From Corydoras sp. C115 (Eukaryota; Chordata; Actinopteri; Siluriformes; Callichthyidae), in assembly GCA_019802505.1 (NCBI GenBank), contig JAFMOC010000039.1, forward strand, positions 1,240,001-1,304,000: DNA of 64,000 bases, given 5' to 3'. Shown piece after piece: positions 1-13,103 of the stretch. The position numbers were made by a program, and so were the translations under genes. The notes below the pieces were generated by a model that was given only the letters and a program-made list of their open reading frames with translations, did not search any database and was not told the DNA's origin. The first letter of the stretch is position 1, and each line of letters begins with the position of its first letter.

Positions 1-610
1 AAACACATGTACTCATTCTCTTAATTATCCATTCTCTTAATTATCCATTATACCCTTAAGGTGATGTGGCATACAGGTTTAAAAGAAATCGGATCTCTGA
101 CCATCTGAATTCCCACTATCTCTCTGCAGTAATAGTCTTTCTTGCATGTTACCCATGCTGTTAATATTGATGTACCTCAATACAATGAAAGATGTCTGAT
201 GTCTGACAATTAATTTATATTGTATATTAATTTATATGTCTTTGTTGTTGCATAGCCTCAAACAGCAACTTTTAATAATGATATAAAGTAAATAAGAAAT
301 GCAACTCTACTTTTAACTTGTTGCCGTTTTGCAAGAATTTAATTAGTCATTAGCCCTGCACAAACTTTGTGGGAGCCAAGACAAAAGCGAAGCAAACAGA
401 CTCACACCTTCTGGTGTAGTCTTTTCTATATGCTAGCCAAATTATTAAAATAAAAACCTAGACAGGATAATAGGGTGTACATATTCACCAGACCTTTAAT
501 TTAGAAGACTACTAATCCTGAATAGGGTTTCCTTTGCTTCTAAAGTTCCTTTTATATTCAGTTTGCAATCTGAGATGCTTTGCTACTTACTTTGCATTTA
601 CAGTCCAGAG

Positions 611-847
611 TTCATTACATTGCATGAGGTCATACAGCCGACGCTTTACTCAAAAGAAACTTATAAGTATTCCAACTTTATGGTTGGGGTCAGAACACAG
701 GATTGGTCATTATATAGCACACCTAGAGCAATGAGAGTTGGGGTCTTTGCTCAAGGACCCAAATTGGAAACATCAATGGACCTGGGGTTTGAACCCATAA
801 CCTTCCAATTGATAAGCCAACACCATAAACATTGAGCTACCACATTC
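611..847 (+). repeat. teleost SINE-like repeat, catttagcagacgc type
   Basis: It begins TTCATTACATTGCATGAGGTC, a degenerate form of the common teleost TTTACATTTGGTCATTTAGCAG start. Later parts read GGTTGGGGTCAGAACACAGG, CTTTGCTCAAGGACCCA and GGGTTTGAACCC. The same landmarks occur at 26122-26306 and 62340-62550. Confidence 0.7.
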
Positions 848-2026
848 CACATCCAGAAATTTGTGTTAATAGCAAATTATTTTGTCTAAAGGCTTCTCTA
901 TGGGTTAACTGAGAAACTGAGATTTCCACACTGAGCTCCCATTCCACACAGGATGAGTTATCAGTGATTAGACTTTTAATGCAGGTCAATTGTCATAGAA
1001 ATACTTAAGCCAGTTTATATGGTAACAACGACCATGCCAATCATTATTAAAAAAATATTTTAAAAGGTGCATGATTGTATGCATTGCACTGATGACATTC
1101 GGATAATCTGTGGACAAGTTTCCCAAATAAAATGCTTTTGAGGTGAACACTACAAATAGTTTTTTACTAAGAAGAGACATTCTTGTCTTGTCTTTACTGG
1201 TTAAAATAAGCACATGCACAAAAGTTAACAAAGGTTACAGTTTCCAAATTTACATCATGGATCCTAAATTAAACCACTCTAAAGGGTTTATTTTTAAAAG
1301 ATGTAGTATGCTACAACCCACCTCTTTTTTTAAAGGGATTTGCAGTAAATTTATCTCTAAATCCATAGACAGGTCATATAAACTTCTATTTGCAGCATTC
1401 TCTTTGGCCAGATCTTATTTTTCTATTGGATGTATTATTACCCTTAAGGTGAACTTACTTGCTTAAGTTTTCCCTGTTTTAAGTTTCTTGTAGTTGATCG
1501 TAGCCTACTTATATTTCTTCATTGATATCCTTTCCTTAACATAAAAAGAAGTTAGCAGTGACCCAGTGCTCAGAAATACAAACATGCAGCTTGCTAGAGT
1601 TGGAAGGTTTTTTGATTTAAGCTAAAAGTAAAAAGTTTGGTGCTTGTATCTAATGTTTTTCCCTCTCCAGTAGTCAGCTAGAAGTCATTCTATTTCTGCT
1701 TTAGGCTGCAGTTTCTACTTCTTCTGCCAAAAGTTTTTAAGTTTCGAGATGTTCTTGATCTTTCTCTCCAGTTTAAATATATTTTAAAATTACCACTAAG
1801 TGAAAAGGTTGTGTGTAATGCCACTCTCAGGATACGCTGATGGTGTAAACTTTGCCTTAGGCATGTATCAGATATTCGGTGAAGAAAATGGCAAAAGTAA
1901 AAAAAAAAATTATGAACACAAAATATATTTTTCTCTCAAATAAAGTTCACAATTTTGTCTAAAACTGTGTTAGGGATAACTTCTTTTTTTGGTAAAATAA
2001 TCCATTAACCTCATAAGAAACATAAG

Positions 2027-2098
2027 AATTTGGCATATTAAGATGTTGATTGGACATCATGATTATTGTACAGGTGTGTCTTAGGCTGGCCACAATAC
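2027..2098 (-). mobile_element. Tc1/mariner-like element, terminal-region fragment
   Basis: Read on the minus strand it gives TATTGTGGCCAGCCTAAG, CACACCTGTACAATAATCATG and CAATCAACATCTTAATATGCC. This is the near-terminal sequence of a very common teleost Tc1-like element. It is inverted relative to the transposase fragment at 2221-2680. Recognised from memory. Confidence 0.65.
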
Positions 2099-2220
2099 TA
2101 AATTAATTAATTAATAATTAAAAAAAATAAAAATAAATAAAAATAAAAAAATCTAAAATATGTAGTTTTTTTTTTAGCATATTGGCTGAGAGGTCAGAGT
2201 ATCAGTCAGTATCTAGTGTG

Positions 2221-2680
2221 ACTGCCATTTGGTTTATGTTGTGCAACACATCTCTTCAAAGTGCCATGTACCATGAAATGTGAACATCAAGTCGGTTATG
2301 ACATCAAACTGCAGACAGGTAGAGGTCTTGATGAGGATGACGAGCATAAAAACGAGCTTTCCTAGGACGGTTTTTAATGGTTTGTGCAGAAATTATTTGG
2401 TTATGCAACTCAATTGTTGCTGTAGCAGTCCGCGTGGCTGTTCTCAGATGATCTTGGAGGTGAAGATGCTGGAGGCTGTTGTGGTTACAGTTTGTCTGTG
2501 ATTGTCAGACTGGTTGGATGTGCTGCCAAATTCTCTGAAATGTCTTTGGAGTAGGTTTATGGGACATCAGCTCTGGTGGACATTCTTGCAGTCAGTATAC
2601 CAGTTGCACTCTCCCTCAAAACTTGCGACATCTGTGGCATTGTGCTGTGTGATGAAATTAATTTCACACGTGACCATAGT
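2221..2680 (-). pseudogene. Tc1/mariner transposase fossil
   Basis: The minus strand encodes a decayed Tc1-type transposase N-terminal half. For example, 2370-2410 read in reverse gives LHNQIISAQTIKNRPR, matching the helix-turn-helix segment LHNQRISAQTVRNRLR of Tc1-like elements. The + strand matches the antisense of that element through CTCAAAACTTGCGACATCTGTGGC and ATTGTGCTGTGTGAT. Apparent + strand frames here (2280-2501, 2502-2726) are antisense artefacts. There are stops and indels, no intact frame, and the DDE catalytic region is not seen. Confidence 0.75.
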
Positions 2681-3734
2681 CCAAAAATATTGTCCTTGCA
2701 AATCATTTTACTGTATCTATAATTGATTTATTTTTGATTTACCCAAAGCCAGATACATACAGCTAGTTTCACCAGTTTAATGCCTGAGAGAAAAACATTT
2801 CTTTCATTCAGTTGCTGGGTAGAGTACATTTACTGTTTTAGTAATGGAACTGTTGCACACTGATGCCTGTAGAAAGCAAACTAGTAGTGACATCAGTAAC
2901 CTCCTTCTGCAGCTTTAGATTCCACTCTAATAACCAGCATCTATCAAGACAGGCTAAACTCTCACTAAGCACTCAGACTTTCTTACTGTCCATGGATGAA
3001 CCATTACTTAAGGCTTACCTTCTTCGGAGAATGTTCCTTAACACATGGAGACAGTCAGTAAACTCTGTGACAACGTGTTCTGGTGTCGGAGAGACAGACA
3101 TATCTAGTTCCACGAAAGTGAAATACATTTAAAACTGTCGCCAAATCTCGCCGCTGCGGGGTCCCTCAGTGCTATGAATGTTTAATGCCCGATCTTCGTC
3201 CAGGTGAGCTGGGACAGCAAACTATTGCAGAATTAATGAGATATGGATTTGAGCGCTCTGGGTAATGGATTTAAACTGTTCTCTTCAGTAGCACTCCTAG
3301 AGTTTTAGTTCATGACTACTCCACTTGGCTGCAAGCCTGGTGCCAGCATCCCGCTCATAAAACACCTGTTATAAACAGCAGATGTTGAAGGACACAACAA
3401 AAACAAAACATGAACAGAACCCTCTGTATTGGTGTCACTAAAGTGCAGAAAACAAGCCTTTCCATGCCTTAACCTTTTCAGGGATTGCACAGAACCAAAT
3501 CAGGCTGATGGTAAGCCCTTAACCTCTTCTCGTCAGAAATAACCTTTGTCGGCATATGAACAGGTTGTTTTGATTTTGTTGTTTTCCTTCATTTGTCTGT
3601 TGTTCACAAGTGTCTAGATGACGCCTATGAGCCATACATCTGAAACTACTGAATAATGTGACACATTACAAAAAGACAAAGGGTAATGATGTTTATGGGT
3701 TGACACAGCTCTGAGTAAAACCACTTATTTCGGT

Positions 3735-3825
3735 CAGTCATTTATTCGCTTTCTCAGCCACTTATTCTAATTAGGGTCATGTGGCGTGCTGGAGCCAATC
3801 CCAGGGAAACACACAGCCATACATT
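3735..3825 (-). repeat. SINE tail fragment
   Basis: CATTTATTCGCTTTCTCAGCC, ATTAGGGTCATGTGGCGTGC and GGAGCCAATCCCAGG resemble the reverse complement of another teleost V-SINE 3' end (cattttctaccgcttatt..ggctggagcc). Short and degenerate. Confidence 0.5.
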
Positions 3826-4047
3826 TATTTTAATATTTACAATTAGGGAAAAACATGACTGTTCTCTAAATCAGTCACAGTTTAATTATGGTATGTTTTT
3901 GTGGAAATTTTATTTTTATTTTTATTTTTTTTAAATAAGTGTAACAATAAAAGTATAAAGTTTTACAAAAAATAAATAGTTAATTAATTCAATCAATTTA
4001 ATTAAAATTAAAATGGTAAACTAGAAACAGATTAACCATTATTATTA

Positions 4048-4122
4048 ATTCATTATCTTCTGCTATACCCTCTATTAGGGTTGCGCAGGGGGAAGGGATC
4101 CCATGCCCTTGCCCATCCAAAC
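4048..4122 (-). repeat. V-SINE 3' fragment
   Basis: ATTCATTATCTTCTGCTATA and CTCTATTAGGGTTGCGCAGG match the reverse complement of the main SINE tail of this window. It is broken off soon after CCCATCC. Confidence 0.65.
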
Positions 4123-4899
4123 TTTACATTTTTACTATGCCTAAAACAAACCTGTAAATAATTGTTTTTGATCTAAACTGCACTAGTTTGCATGTCAAAC
4201 CAACATCAGTGCTTGACTTCAGAAATGCTCTTCTACGTGAATGGGAAAAACTCCCAAATATTTAGAAAAACCTCTCTGAAATTTTAAAGCTGTTATATCA
4301 ACAAATGATGAATTGACTTAGAATAAAATATCATAAAAGCCTCTGTGCGTATAGTGTGTAGGTGACATAATATTTTCGTTCATAGTCTGTATAGCTTAAT
4401 TAGATGATTTTAAATGTTTGCCTTTAGTGAGCAATTAACAAACTCCTTATCATAATTATTCTAAAAGCTCGAGCTGGCATGTTACTCTAAAACTGCAACA
4501 TGCATCCATCAGTATAAATGCTGGAATGCTAATGTATGATTAACTATAATTTCTGTCTGAAATAGCTGCTCTCAAACTCTTAATTGAACTTTTAACTGGG
4601 AGTTGTTTTTTATTTCAAAGTACTTAATGCAGAGTGTCTTCAAATTAGATGTATTTTATAAACAAAAGTATATCATTATTCTGTATTAATAAATTCAGCC
4701 TTATTTGTTGTTATTAATTGCCCCTTCTTTATAATAACTTCAGGGCTGGTGGAGGATATGTAACAGTTTGTTGTAAAATATGAGGCACACTGAACAAAAC
4801 CTGAAATTTGGTATACTTTCATTCAATTTTAAAACATTAAAAATAAAGAATTATAAAGAAAACTGGGGTCCCCCATTATTTTATCTATCTGCCCCATCT

Positions 4900-5048
4900 A
4901 CTATACATTGTCCCTATATAGTGTGTGCTTGTGTGATTGGCACCCTATCATGGATGTATTTGCCTAGCAACTGAAATGGTTTGGCATAAGGACCCCCCCA
5001 CCCCCAGTGAGTCTAGTAAAGGATTAAGTGGAAGATAATGAGATGAGA
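4900..5048 (+). repeat. V-SINE 3' half fragment
   Basis: TATATAGTGTGTGCTTGTGTG, GATTGGCACCCTATCATGG, GTGTATTTGCC-like sequence and AGGATTAAGTGGAAGATAATG follow the SINE 3' half in order, with a C-rich stretch (CCCCCCCACCCCC) where the consensus has GGGGAACCCC. Confidence 0.7.
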
Positions 5049-5277
5049 TTATTACAGATGTGAAATTACCAGAGGCCACAAAGTACGACAGGATAATATA
5101 TCACTGCACTTAAAATACCTGTGATCAGCAAACTTAACCCTAGTAATGTTAAAACACCATGGTCAATTAAGAAGCTAGATTAGATTCTTTTTTTCTACTG
5201 ACTTTGTAATATGAATATGGAATATAAGTGATCTATTAAGTGATAAAGTAATCTATTTTGCATCTATTGTGCTTGCA

Positions 5278-5525
5278 GAGGAATTTGTCCTCCATATTTA
5301 ACCCATCTATGCACATTTACCCCATCCACACATGTACACAAGTAGGGTGAGCACACATGCTGGAGCAGTAGGATACACTATACAAGCTGTCTAGGGAGCA
5401 ATTAGGGTTAGGTGCCTTGCCCAAAGCCACTTTAGCTATGGTACTTGGTGGGACCGAGTATCGAACTGCGGACCTTCGGAACAAAAGGCTGGCACCCAAA
5501 CCACAAGGCTTTACAATGACTGCCC
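5278..5525 (+). repeat. teleost repeat, aatttgtcctc..ttaacccatc type
   Basis: GGAATTTGTCCTCCATATTT, AACCCATC, GGAGCAGTAGG, GTGCCTTGCCCAAAG and GGGACCGAGTATCGAACTGC match a widespread fish repeat with a tRNA-like B-box region. It ends about TGACTGCCCC. Recognised from memory; the family name is not certain. Confidence 0.6.
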
Positions 5526-5796
5526 CAAAGTCAAAGTTTTTGTTTTTAAAAGTTTTGAAGCACTAATATTGTCTCCCGTGCGCTGTTGCAGTGTTAGTAG
5601 ATATAAAAGTTTAGTGTTGGCTGTATGAAAGAGAAAGCACTTATTAATTTTAAAAGCAATAAATAGCTTGAAAGTGGTAGCATTTTAACTGTGGAACAGT
5701 GTACCATTTTTTATCAATGCTGCTCCTGTTTTAAAAGTATTTTGCACTTTGGTTTGAATTGTGCTTTAATAATAAATCGTAATTGTTTAAAAAAAA

Positions 5797-6140
5797 CGGT
5801 GGCATGGTGGCTTAGTAGTTAGCACTGTCACCTCTCAGTGCTGGGGATCCAGGTTCGAATCCCAATCTGTGTGGAGTTTCCATGTCCTCCCTGTGTCCGT
5901 GTGGGCTTCTTCCAGGTTTTCCGGTTTCCTCCCACAGTCCAAAAACATGGATTCAAGGTTAATTGAATGCTCTAAATTTCCACATATAGTGTGTGTATGT
6001 GCGTGTGCCCAAAGATAGGTTGGCCTGTCCTAGGTGTATCTGCCCAGCGCCCGAAACGTTTTCCTCTCTATGGGAGGAACCCCCCTCCCCCCACTTTAAC
6101 CCTAGTAGAGGATTAAGTGGAAGATAATAAATGAATTAAT
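5797..6140 (+). repeat. V-SINE/DANA-like SINE, nearly full length
   Basis: It has a tRNA-like head (GGTGGCTTAGTAGTTAGCAC, GGTTCGAATCCC), a central V domain (TTTCCGGTTTCCTCCCACAG, slightly diverged, then CCAAAAACATGG), and a 3' part ending GGAAGATAATAAATGAATTA. It is the oldest-looking near-complete copy in the left part of the window. Confidence 0.85.
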
Positions 6141-7464
6141 AAATTATTAATATACATTAATATGGGTCACCATAGCGGATCTTTATTTTGTATTTTGACC
6201 GGTCTTGAGCATCCTCCATCGTCACCCCAAACCCAGTGAGGGAGGACACCCGCATGTCCTCCCTCACTGCAATCTATAACTCTTCCCTTTTGCCTCCCTT
6301 TCCTCTTTCTGCCTGGTAGCTCCTTTTGCCAATATCAATCTCAGCCCTCCTTCGCACATATCCAAACCACTTCAGTCTTAGCTCCCTAGCTTTGTCTAAT
6401 TACAATGTTGACAATAAGTGAATATGATTAAATTGGAATAAAGCTGAGAAAGATGAGAAAACATCCTCCCTGAAGATAAGTACTTAATTTATTATACAAG
6501 TCAGAATAAAAGGGGTTATTTATAGTTGTTTAAAAATCCAGTTTTAAACATTCTCTCTGTGTGACTACTGTGTCTACTTGGATTACATCACCTTTGCTTG
6601 TGCTGAGTATAAGAATAGAATCCCTAGGGAATGAAAGTGGGTCTGTAATTACAAAGTAAGTAATTTCTCTCCACCTTGATAATGTTTGCCTAGCTTTTTG
6701 GACCTCGTAAAAAACTTGCATAAGGTGAAACACTTAACGTTATTGGCCATTTCTTTAATCCTATTATAGTTGCTGGAAAGGTCCTTGCATCTGTTTTAGA
6801 AAACATTTTCAGTTTGTGAAGTCAAAGAAAGATGTAGGACAGTATAAAATGGTAATAATGTAGCCCTTAAAAGGACAGTGGATAAAGCCTAAATAAAAAT
6901 ATTTTTTAAACACTTTCATTGAGTTTAGTATTAATATTGGCACATTATAAAGCACATTATAATGATCATGCTTTACAGAAATTGTCATTAAGCCTCTATT
7001 AATGTTTATAGATGTTTATAACCACATACATAGTGTTATAAGTGTCACAGTTTGCAGGCTGCAGGTAACAATAACGAGAATTTATTTATGAAAGTAACCG
7101 GCAAACTGGGACACAAAACAAAGGACCAGAACTTAAATTAAAGCTCTCGCGGAGAAGAGAGCAGGGCGGACTTAAATAACAAAAACACAGATCATGCGAT
7201 CAACAACAAATGAAATGAAACCAAGGAACCGTTGAACCAAATTAACAAAATGTGCAAAAAAAACAAAACAAAACAAAAGCTGGTGGAAGCCGTGGGTTCA
7301 TGAAATTAAGAATATGCCATAAGGATTTATATCACAAAGTAACATAATTCATTGTAAATGTATAATTGTTCATTAGCTTATTTTAGAGATCACCATCAAA
7401 AATGTTACAACTTGGCCAAGTCTTCCTTGACAAAGAGATTTCTTTTTTTTGTTTGTGTCTACAG

Positions 7465-7630
7465 AGTTTGTTGCGTCAGGGCCGAGCAGCAGTCCAGGTG
7501 ATTCACGAGCTGGAGGTCATTACCACAGAGTATGTTCAAGATGCCAGCTCAACTGGGCATGAGTTGGTGCCACCAGTCAGTGTCTACACAACTGTCAAAG
7601 GCAGGCTACATTTACGACTTGGCAACATTG
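7465..7630 (+). CDS. nphp4: nphp4 exon a (first exon in window)
   Basis: The acceptor TGTGTCTACAG ends at 7464 and the donor GTAAGA begins at 7631. The exon reads from its first base as SLLRQGRAAVQV and ends ..LHLRLGNI plus one base (phase 1). The base G joins GT of the next exon to make Gly. The open frame extends 63 bases upstream to a Met, but that is intron: the polypyrimidine tract and acceptor lie inside it. The preceding exon must end in phase 0 and was not found in positions 1-7464. Confidence 0.88.
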
Positions 7631-9022
7631 GTAAGAACTGCACTACATGTTTTTTATTTAAGATATTGGTGTGGTTTGACTGTTTGGTGGATTGCGATTT
7701 CAACGGCGCTGCACTTGGTCTCAATGTGCTGGTCCATGAGGGGCTCCATTTTACTGCCTATCAAGAGCAGATGTAGACTTGTATGTAGACTTTGTATATG
7801 CATTTTCTCTGCAAATGCAGTAACATTTGACAGCGTTCAGTGTCATTGGACACTGTGCTGATGAGGTCTGTCTAGGTTGTTTTCAGGTCGGTAACTTGTG
7901 GTTTCCATTGCCATGATTGCAAAACATCAGAAATGTACCTTAACACACCTCATTTTGAGACCACCACGCCCATCGGCCTAAACATATTCGCAAACACTGT
8001 TGCTATTTAAACTACACAATCAGAAGGGAAAAAAATAGACTGTTGGCAGAGTGTAAAATAGGAATGAGCATCACGAAACGCCTTGCGCAGAGTGTTAGAT
8101 AGGGCCCTTTTGTTTTCTTTTTTCAGTCTTTATTATTATTTTTTTTACATTATTTTAATGGGGTTTTTTTTGGTCATTAAACTAGCATATATTTCTATTT
8201 ATTTCAAATACATCTAAAAACTTTTTAAAAATATATAAAGCTAAATCTACTTGTTTCCATCCCAGTGCACTGACATGTCAATGGCTTAGCTGCAACATAT
8301 TCACATGAGGCTTTGTAAAAGTGCTGACTGAAGTATAAAAATAAACACATGAAAAAGAAGCTTATGCAACATGCACACTGTAACCATAGTATTATTCCCT
8401 GGCTGTTTAATATATTTGTATTGCTCTTTCTTTCTGCATTTACACAATGTTAAATATTTAGAACTCAGCACTATGTTAATTAAGGTTATTTTGAGAGGAT
8501 ATAACTTGCATATAAACAACAAAGCGATTTTAATGTATCTGTACTAACTTATTAATTTATTTGCGTACACCTTTTGCTAGATTGTCTTTGGGATTGGCTA
8601 GTGTATTCTGTCTTGTATTATTTAGTTTTGTTTAAAATATAAATTGTGTTTTATGCAAGGCAGAATTTATTATTGATTTGCTAAATGTATAAATTTCTGT
8701 TTCAAATTAGTATTACATTTTTCAACAAATACATCGAAACAGCACATAATAATGTTACTTCGATGTTAATAATTACAATATCCATCAAAATTTGGAGAAA
8801 TAAAGATTGCATCCACCGGACATAAGACACATCACCTCACTTTCACAATTCAAATCCGCACTCAAAACTCACCTGTTTAAACTGGCCTTCTCCATCTGAT
8901 CATTGTTTTTATTTTAACATACTTTTAATATGTTGTGTGTTCTGTGTCTTGTTTTTATTCTATGCTTATTTGCACTTTTGTACGGTGTCCTTGAGTGACA
9001 GAAAGGCGCCTATAAAATAAAT

Positions 9023-9069
<47 letters not shown>

Positions 9070-12000
9070 TTTGATATTGGCATATTGGCACATTAATTTT
9101 GATATTGGATATTGGTGTTGCCAGATAAGCTGATTTACATATTATTATGCATGAAAATCATTTTGGAAAACACAGCACACTAAATATATACTCTCTATAA
9201 TCCTAATATAAATCTTAAGATTATATTATATCAATCCCAGACAGATGTAGCTTAGTGTTTTTAATGACAAATAAAAAACACAAAATACATATGGTCAGAA
9301 AATTTGTTTTCAGTAATATTAAGTTGTGAATCTTAATAATATTCCCCATTTATTGATATTTGGATAACCATGTTATGGAAATAGCATGGTATGCAATCTA
9401 ATTATAAGCCATTGCTGGGTTTCTTTTTCCTCCATTTTTGTTTATTGTTTTACAGTTTTTTCATGAATTTATTTAAATTTGTAAGTTGTGTCGTCATTTG
9501 GGAGCTGTAAAGAAAGAATGATTATCTCTTCTGCTGTTTTAATCGGAGCCTGTTTTGTCAGATTGCAACACTGAATAATAATATAATGTAAAATTTGATG
9601 GACACCCTAAATTAGGGCCAGAGCCCTTTTTAGCAATGTGTTTTAAAGTGAAAAGCTTGTAGTGTTAAAAAAAATAAAATCAGTATACAGAAATCCAGCC
9701 CTTGCAGTGACAGCTCATTAAGACAGTGTTGTGTTTTAAAGCATGACAAAGAAAATACATAACCATTCTTATTTAAATAGGAAATAGAAATCATCTGCAT
9801 AGACCTTATTCAATTATAAACAATTTAATATAGTGTAATAAACTCCACAAGAACTTGCAGGTGACATTTATCAATGTCATAGTTCTTTATAAACAGTTTA
9901 AGGCTGGAACATTTATTGTGACAGCTTAGTAAAGTCGTCACATCCAGAATCAATTAACTCCATCTTAACTCAAATCAGATGAGCTCAGGCCTAGTGCCTT
10001 ATCTTTATCTGGGATTTATTATATCTGTCCGTCTTATGCAGTTGTTTCTGAATAAACAATTGTTTTTACTTCGTTGTGATGGTAGTGCAGCGGTGCTAGG
10101 TGAGGACAGGTGGAGCCAACGGTGTTGTTTATTGAGAGTTATTAACACACCTGACGCTGCTTTATCTGATGACCATATGCAGACTTTATAAACTATAACA
10201 TCACATGAGATTCCATGGTCTGACAGGAGTGGGACTTACGGCGAGCTACACCATGCCAGCACATATAATTTAAATGTGATTTTATATACCATATACCAAG
10301 CTCATTCCTGTTGGTGGCATAAAAATAAACTGTTTGCGGGGAGTAAAATATCAATGAGCACCGCAACACGCCTTGTGCAGTGTGTAAGGTAGGGTCCATT
10401 GTACTGAAGACTAAAACCTCTGAAGGTTAAGTGGAAAGAAATAAAGTTTTACTTTAACTACTTATTAAGGTTATTACCGGTTCCTTATTTCTATATAACA
10501 TATCATTGTTATAAATCTATTTTATTTACTTTAAATACATATAATGAATAATATTGCATTAATAAATTTAGTTAGGGGAGGCATGATGGTGTGGTGGTTA
10601 GCATAGCACTCTCTCTGTGCTTCGAATCCTGATCTTGTTGAAGTTATCCCTGTGTCCGTGTGTGTTTTCCACGGGTTCTCCAGTTTCCTTCCACAAATAC
10701 ATAGATTGGCTGTTCTAAATTGCCCCTGTCTAAAATGCCCCTATATAGTTTGTGCGTGTGTCTGTGTGAATTAATGTGTGCCGAGCGATGGATTGGCACC
10801 CTGTCCTGGGTGTATCTGCTCAGTGGCAAAAAAGTTCTTAGATGGACATGGGCACCTCCCCACAACCCTAATCCCTAGTATAGGATTAAGTGGAAGATGA
10901 TGAGATGAGATGGAAATTAGTTAGTGTTAGTGTTTTGAACCGACTATAGATACGAGACAAAAATGTAACAAATCCATAGGAAGTAATTTAGCAGGCTAAC
11001 ATTTTATCAGACATGGGTCAGCACCACCATGTGCCTGAAGTGCATTCTGATGAGGTCCATCACTAAGGCAGCATATTGTGTGAAAGAAAAGAAAATCAAA
11101 GGTCTAATCAAATTCCTTTTTAATTAGTTTTAGCTCAAAGCAAACAGACGAGCAAACAAATAAAAAAGCCAAATCCTTTAGAAATGAAAGTGGATAAATT
11201 AATTCAAGCATAATGCAATAAAATCATAGTGGATTGATGTTGAACAATGTAATGAGACATTGCTGTTCCACCTCCACTGGGTAAACTCTCCTTTCCTGCA
11301 CTGAGAAGATGAACGCAGGCAGATGGAGCAAATGAAGATTAGGATTTGGTACTTTTGCCTGCCTCTGGCTCCTTCATCACTCAGCTGCAAAGGCTTGATA
11401 AGCAGTTCCGACTCTAAGCTGCAAGCACTGAAGGAGAACTGTCTTTAAAGAGTGATTAAGATTGAAGGAAAGCTTGATTATGTAAAATTGTCTTTGTGCA
11501 CCAATTATTCCCACAACATGCAGTATTCCTGCTTTGATGGGGCAAAATAAGGAGAAATGTTATGCTTTTCCAGCATTCTGTGTTTCACAGAGACAATGCA
11601 GTGCTGTCTGTAAGATAAAGTGTGAGTGTGTACAGGGCACGACTACGCTCTGCTGATAATATAATTACACATTTGAACTGTAGTTGTTGATCAATCTACT
11701 TTGAGATGAATTTTGTATGTTTTTTATGCATTTATTCTATTTTTTTTTTTGTTGAAAGGGCTTTAGGCTTGATAATGCTTTGCATGCCTGTTATGGGAAA
11801 TTCTTCACCACTCAGACCCCCCCCACCAACACTAAAAATATAAAATTAAGACACATAGCGGTATAACACTACCTTTAGTTAAATCCTCAGTCAGAGACAT
11901 GCCATGACTGTTATCTTGAGGGAAGAAAGTCATTAGCATTAACATTAGCCAATCTGAGAGGGTTTTTTAGTATTTACCCTGAGCTTATTTGTGACATCAC

Positions 12001-12104
12001 AAATTTATAAGCCTTAGTTATTGACTTGATTGCGTCCACTTCCACAGAGAATAACAGTAATAATTATAATAACAATGTGGAAGTTATTTTGTTTGCTGTT
12101 TTTT

Positions 12105-12161
<57 letters not shown>

Positions 12162-12412
12162 TTTATAATAATATTAAGAAGAAGAAGAAGTTTGTAAACT
12201 TTTTTCCAGTTTCTGAACTTTTACTTTATAACCTTTGTTATAAACATTAGCTACACTTCAAAATCTCCATTGTCTATGCCTTGATGTATAGCCTAAACCT
12301 GTAAAGATGCGAACTTTCACACCTGATTGTTATCTTTATTACTGACTCAAATTTTCCGTGGCTCAATGAAGATGGATTAAATGCGAATTGGCTGCTCTTA
12401 ATTGCCCCTGTA

Positions 12413-12493
<81 letters not shown>

Positions 12494-12595
12494 TATGTGT
12501 CTGTCTGTGCGAGTCTATGTAAGTGTGTGCCCAGCGATGGTTTGGCAACCTGTTCCATGTGTATCCCCCACGCCCAAAACGTGCTCCCCTGTATG

Positions 12596-12642
<47 letters not shown>

Positions 12643-13014
12643 TATAAATAAATATAGGCCGCACGGTGGCTTAGTGGTTAGCACATTTGCCTTTCACCGC
12701 TAGGGATTCCCGGTTCGAATCCCCATCTGGGTGGAGTTGCCATGTTCTCCCCGCGTCAGCGTGGGTTTCCTCCGCGTTCTCCAGTTTTCTTCCACAGTCC
12801 AAAAACATGGATCAAGTCAATTGAGTTCTCCAAATTGCCCCATATAGTGTGTGTAAGTGTGCTTGTCTGTGTGAGTGTGTGCCCAGCGATAGGTTGGCGC
12901 CTTGTCCTGGGTGTGTCTGCCCAGCGCCCGAAACATTCTCCCCTGGATGGGCATGGGGAACCCCCCAGCAACCCCTAATATATAGGACAAAGCGGAAGAT
13001 AATGAATGAATTAA

Positions 13015-13103
<89 letters not shown>

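Larger units (their letters stand above)
1..7464. other. presumed upstream nphp4 intron, no recognisable exon
   Basis: No frame here resembles nephrocystin-4. The stretch holds repeats listed separately (tRNA-like SINE at about 611, Tc1 fossil about 2030-2680, V-SINE pieces at about 4048, 4900 and 5797, and another teleost repeat at about 5278). The rest is AT-rich unique sequence. Positions 7015-7310 are richer in G+C and look repeat-like but are not classified. The nphp4 exon before 7465 must lie upstream of the window unless it is very short. Confidence 0.5.

Noticed and set aside
2280..2726. Two + strand open frames that might encode small proteins
   Set aside because: They are the antisense of a decayed Tc1/mariner transposase; the minus strand carries the recognisable residues.
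3140..3220. A small GC-rich candidate exon ending CGTCCAG before GTGAGC
   Set aside because: Only about 34 codable bases after a weak acceptor, with no match to nephrocystin-4; kept as unproven.
12274..12703. Several long open frames made of alternating Cys-Val or His-Thr
   Set aside because: They are translations of (GT)n and (CA)n microsatellites and SINE sequence.
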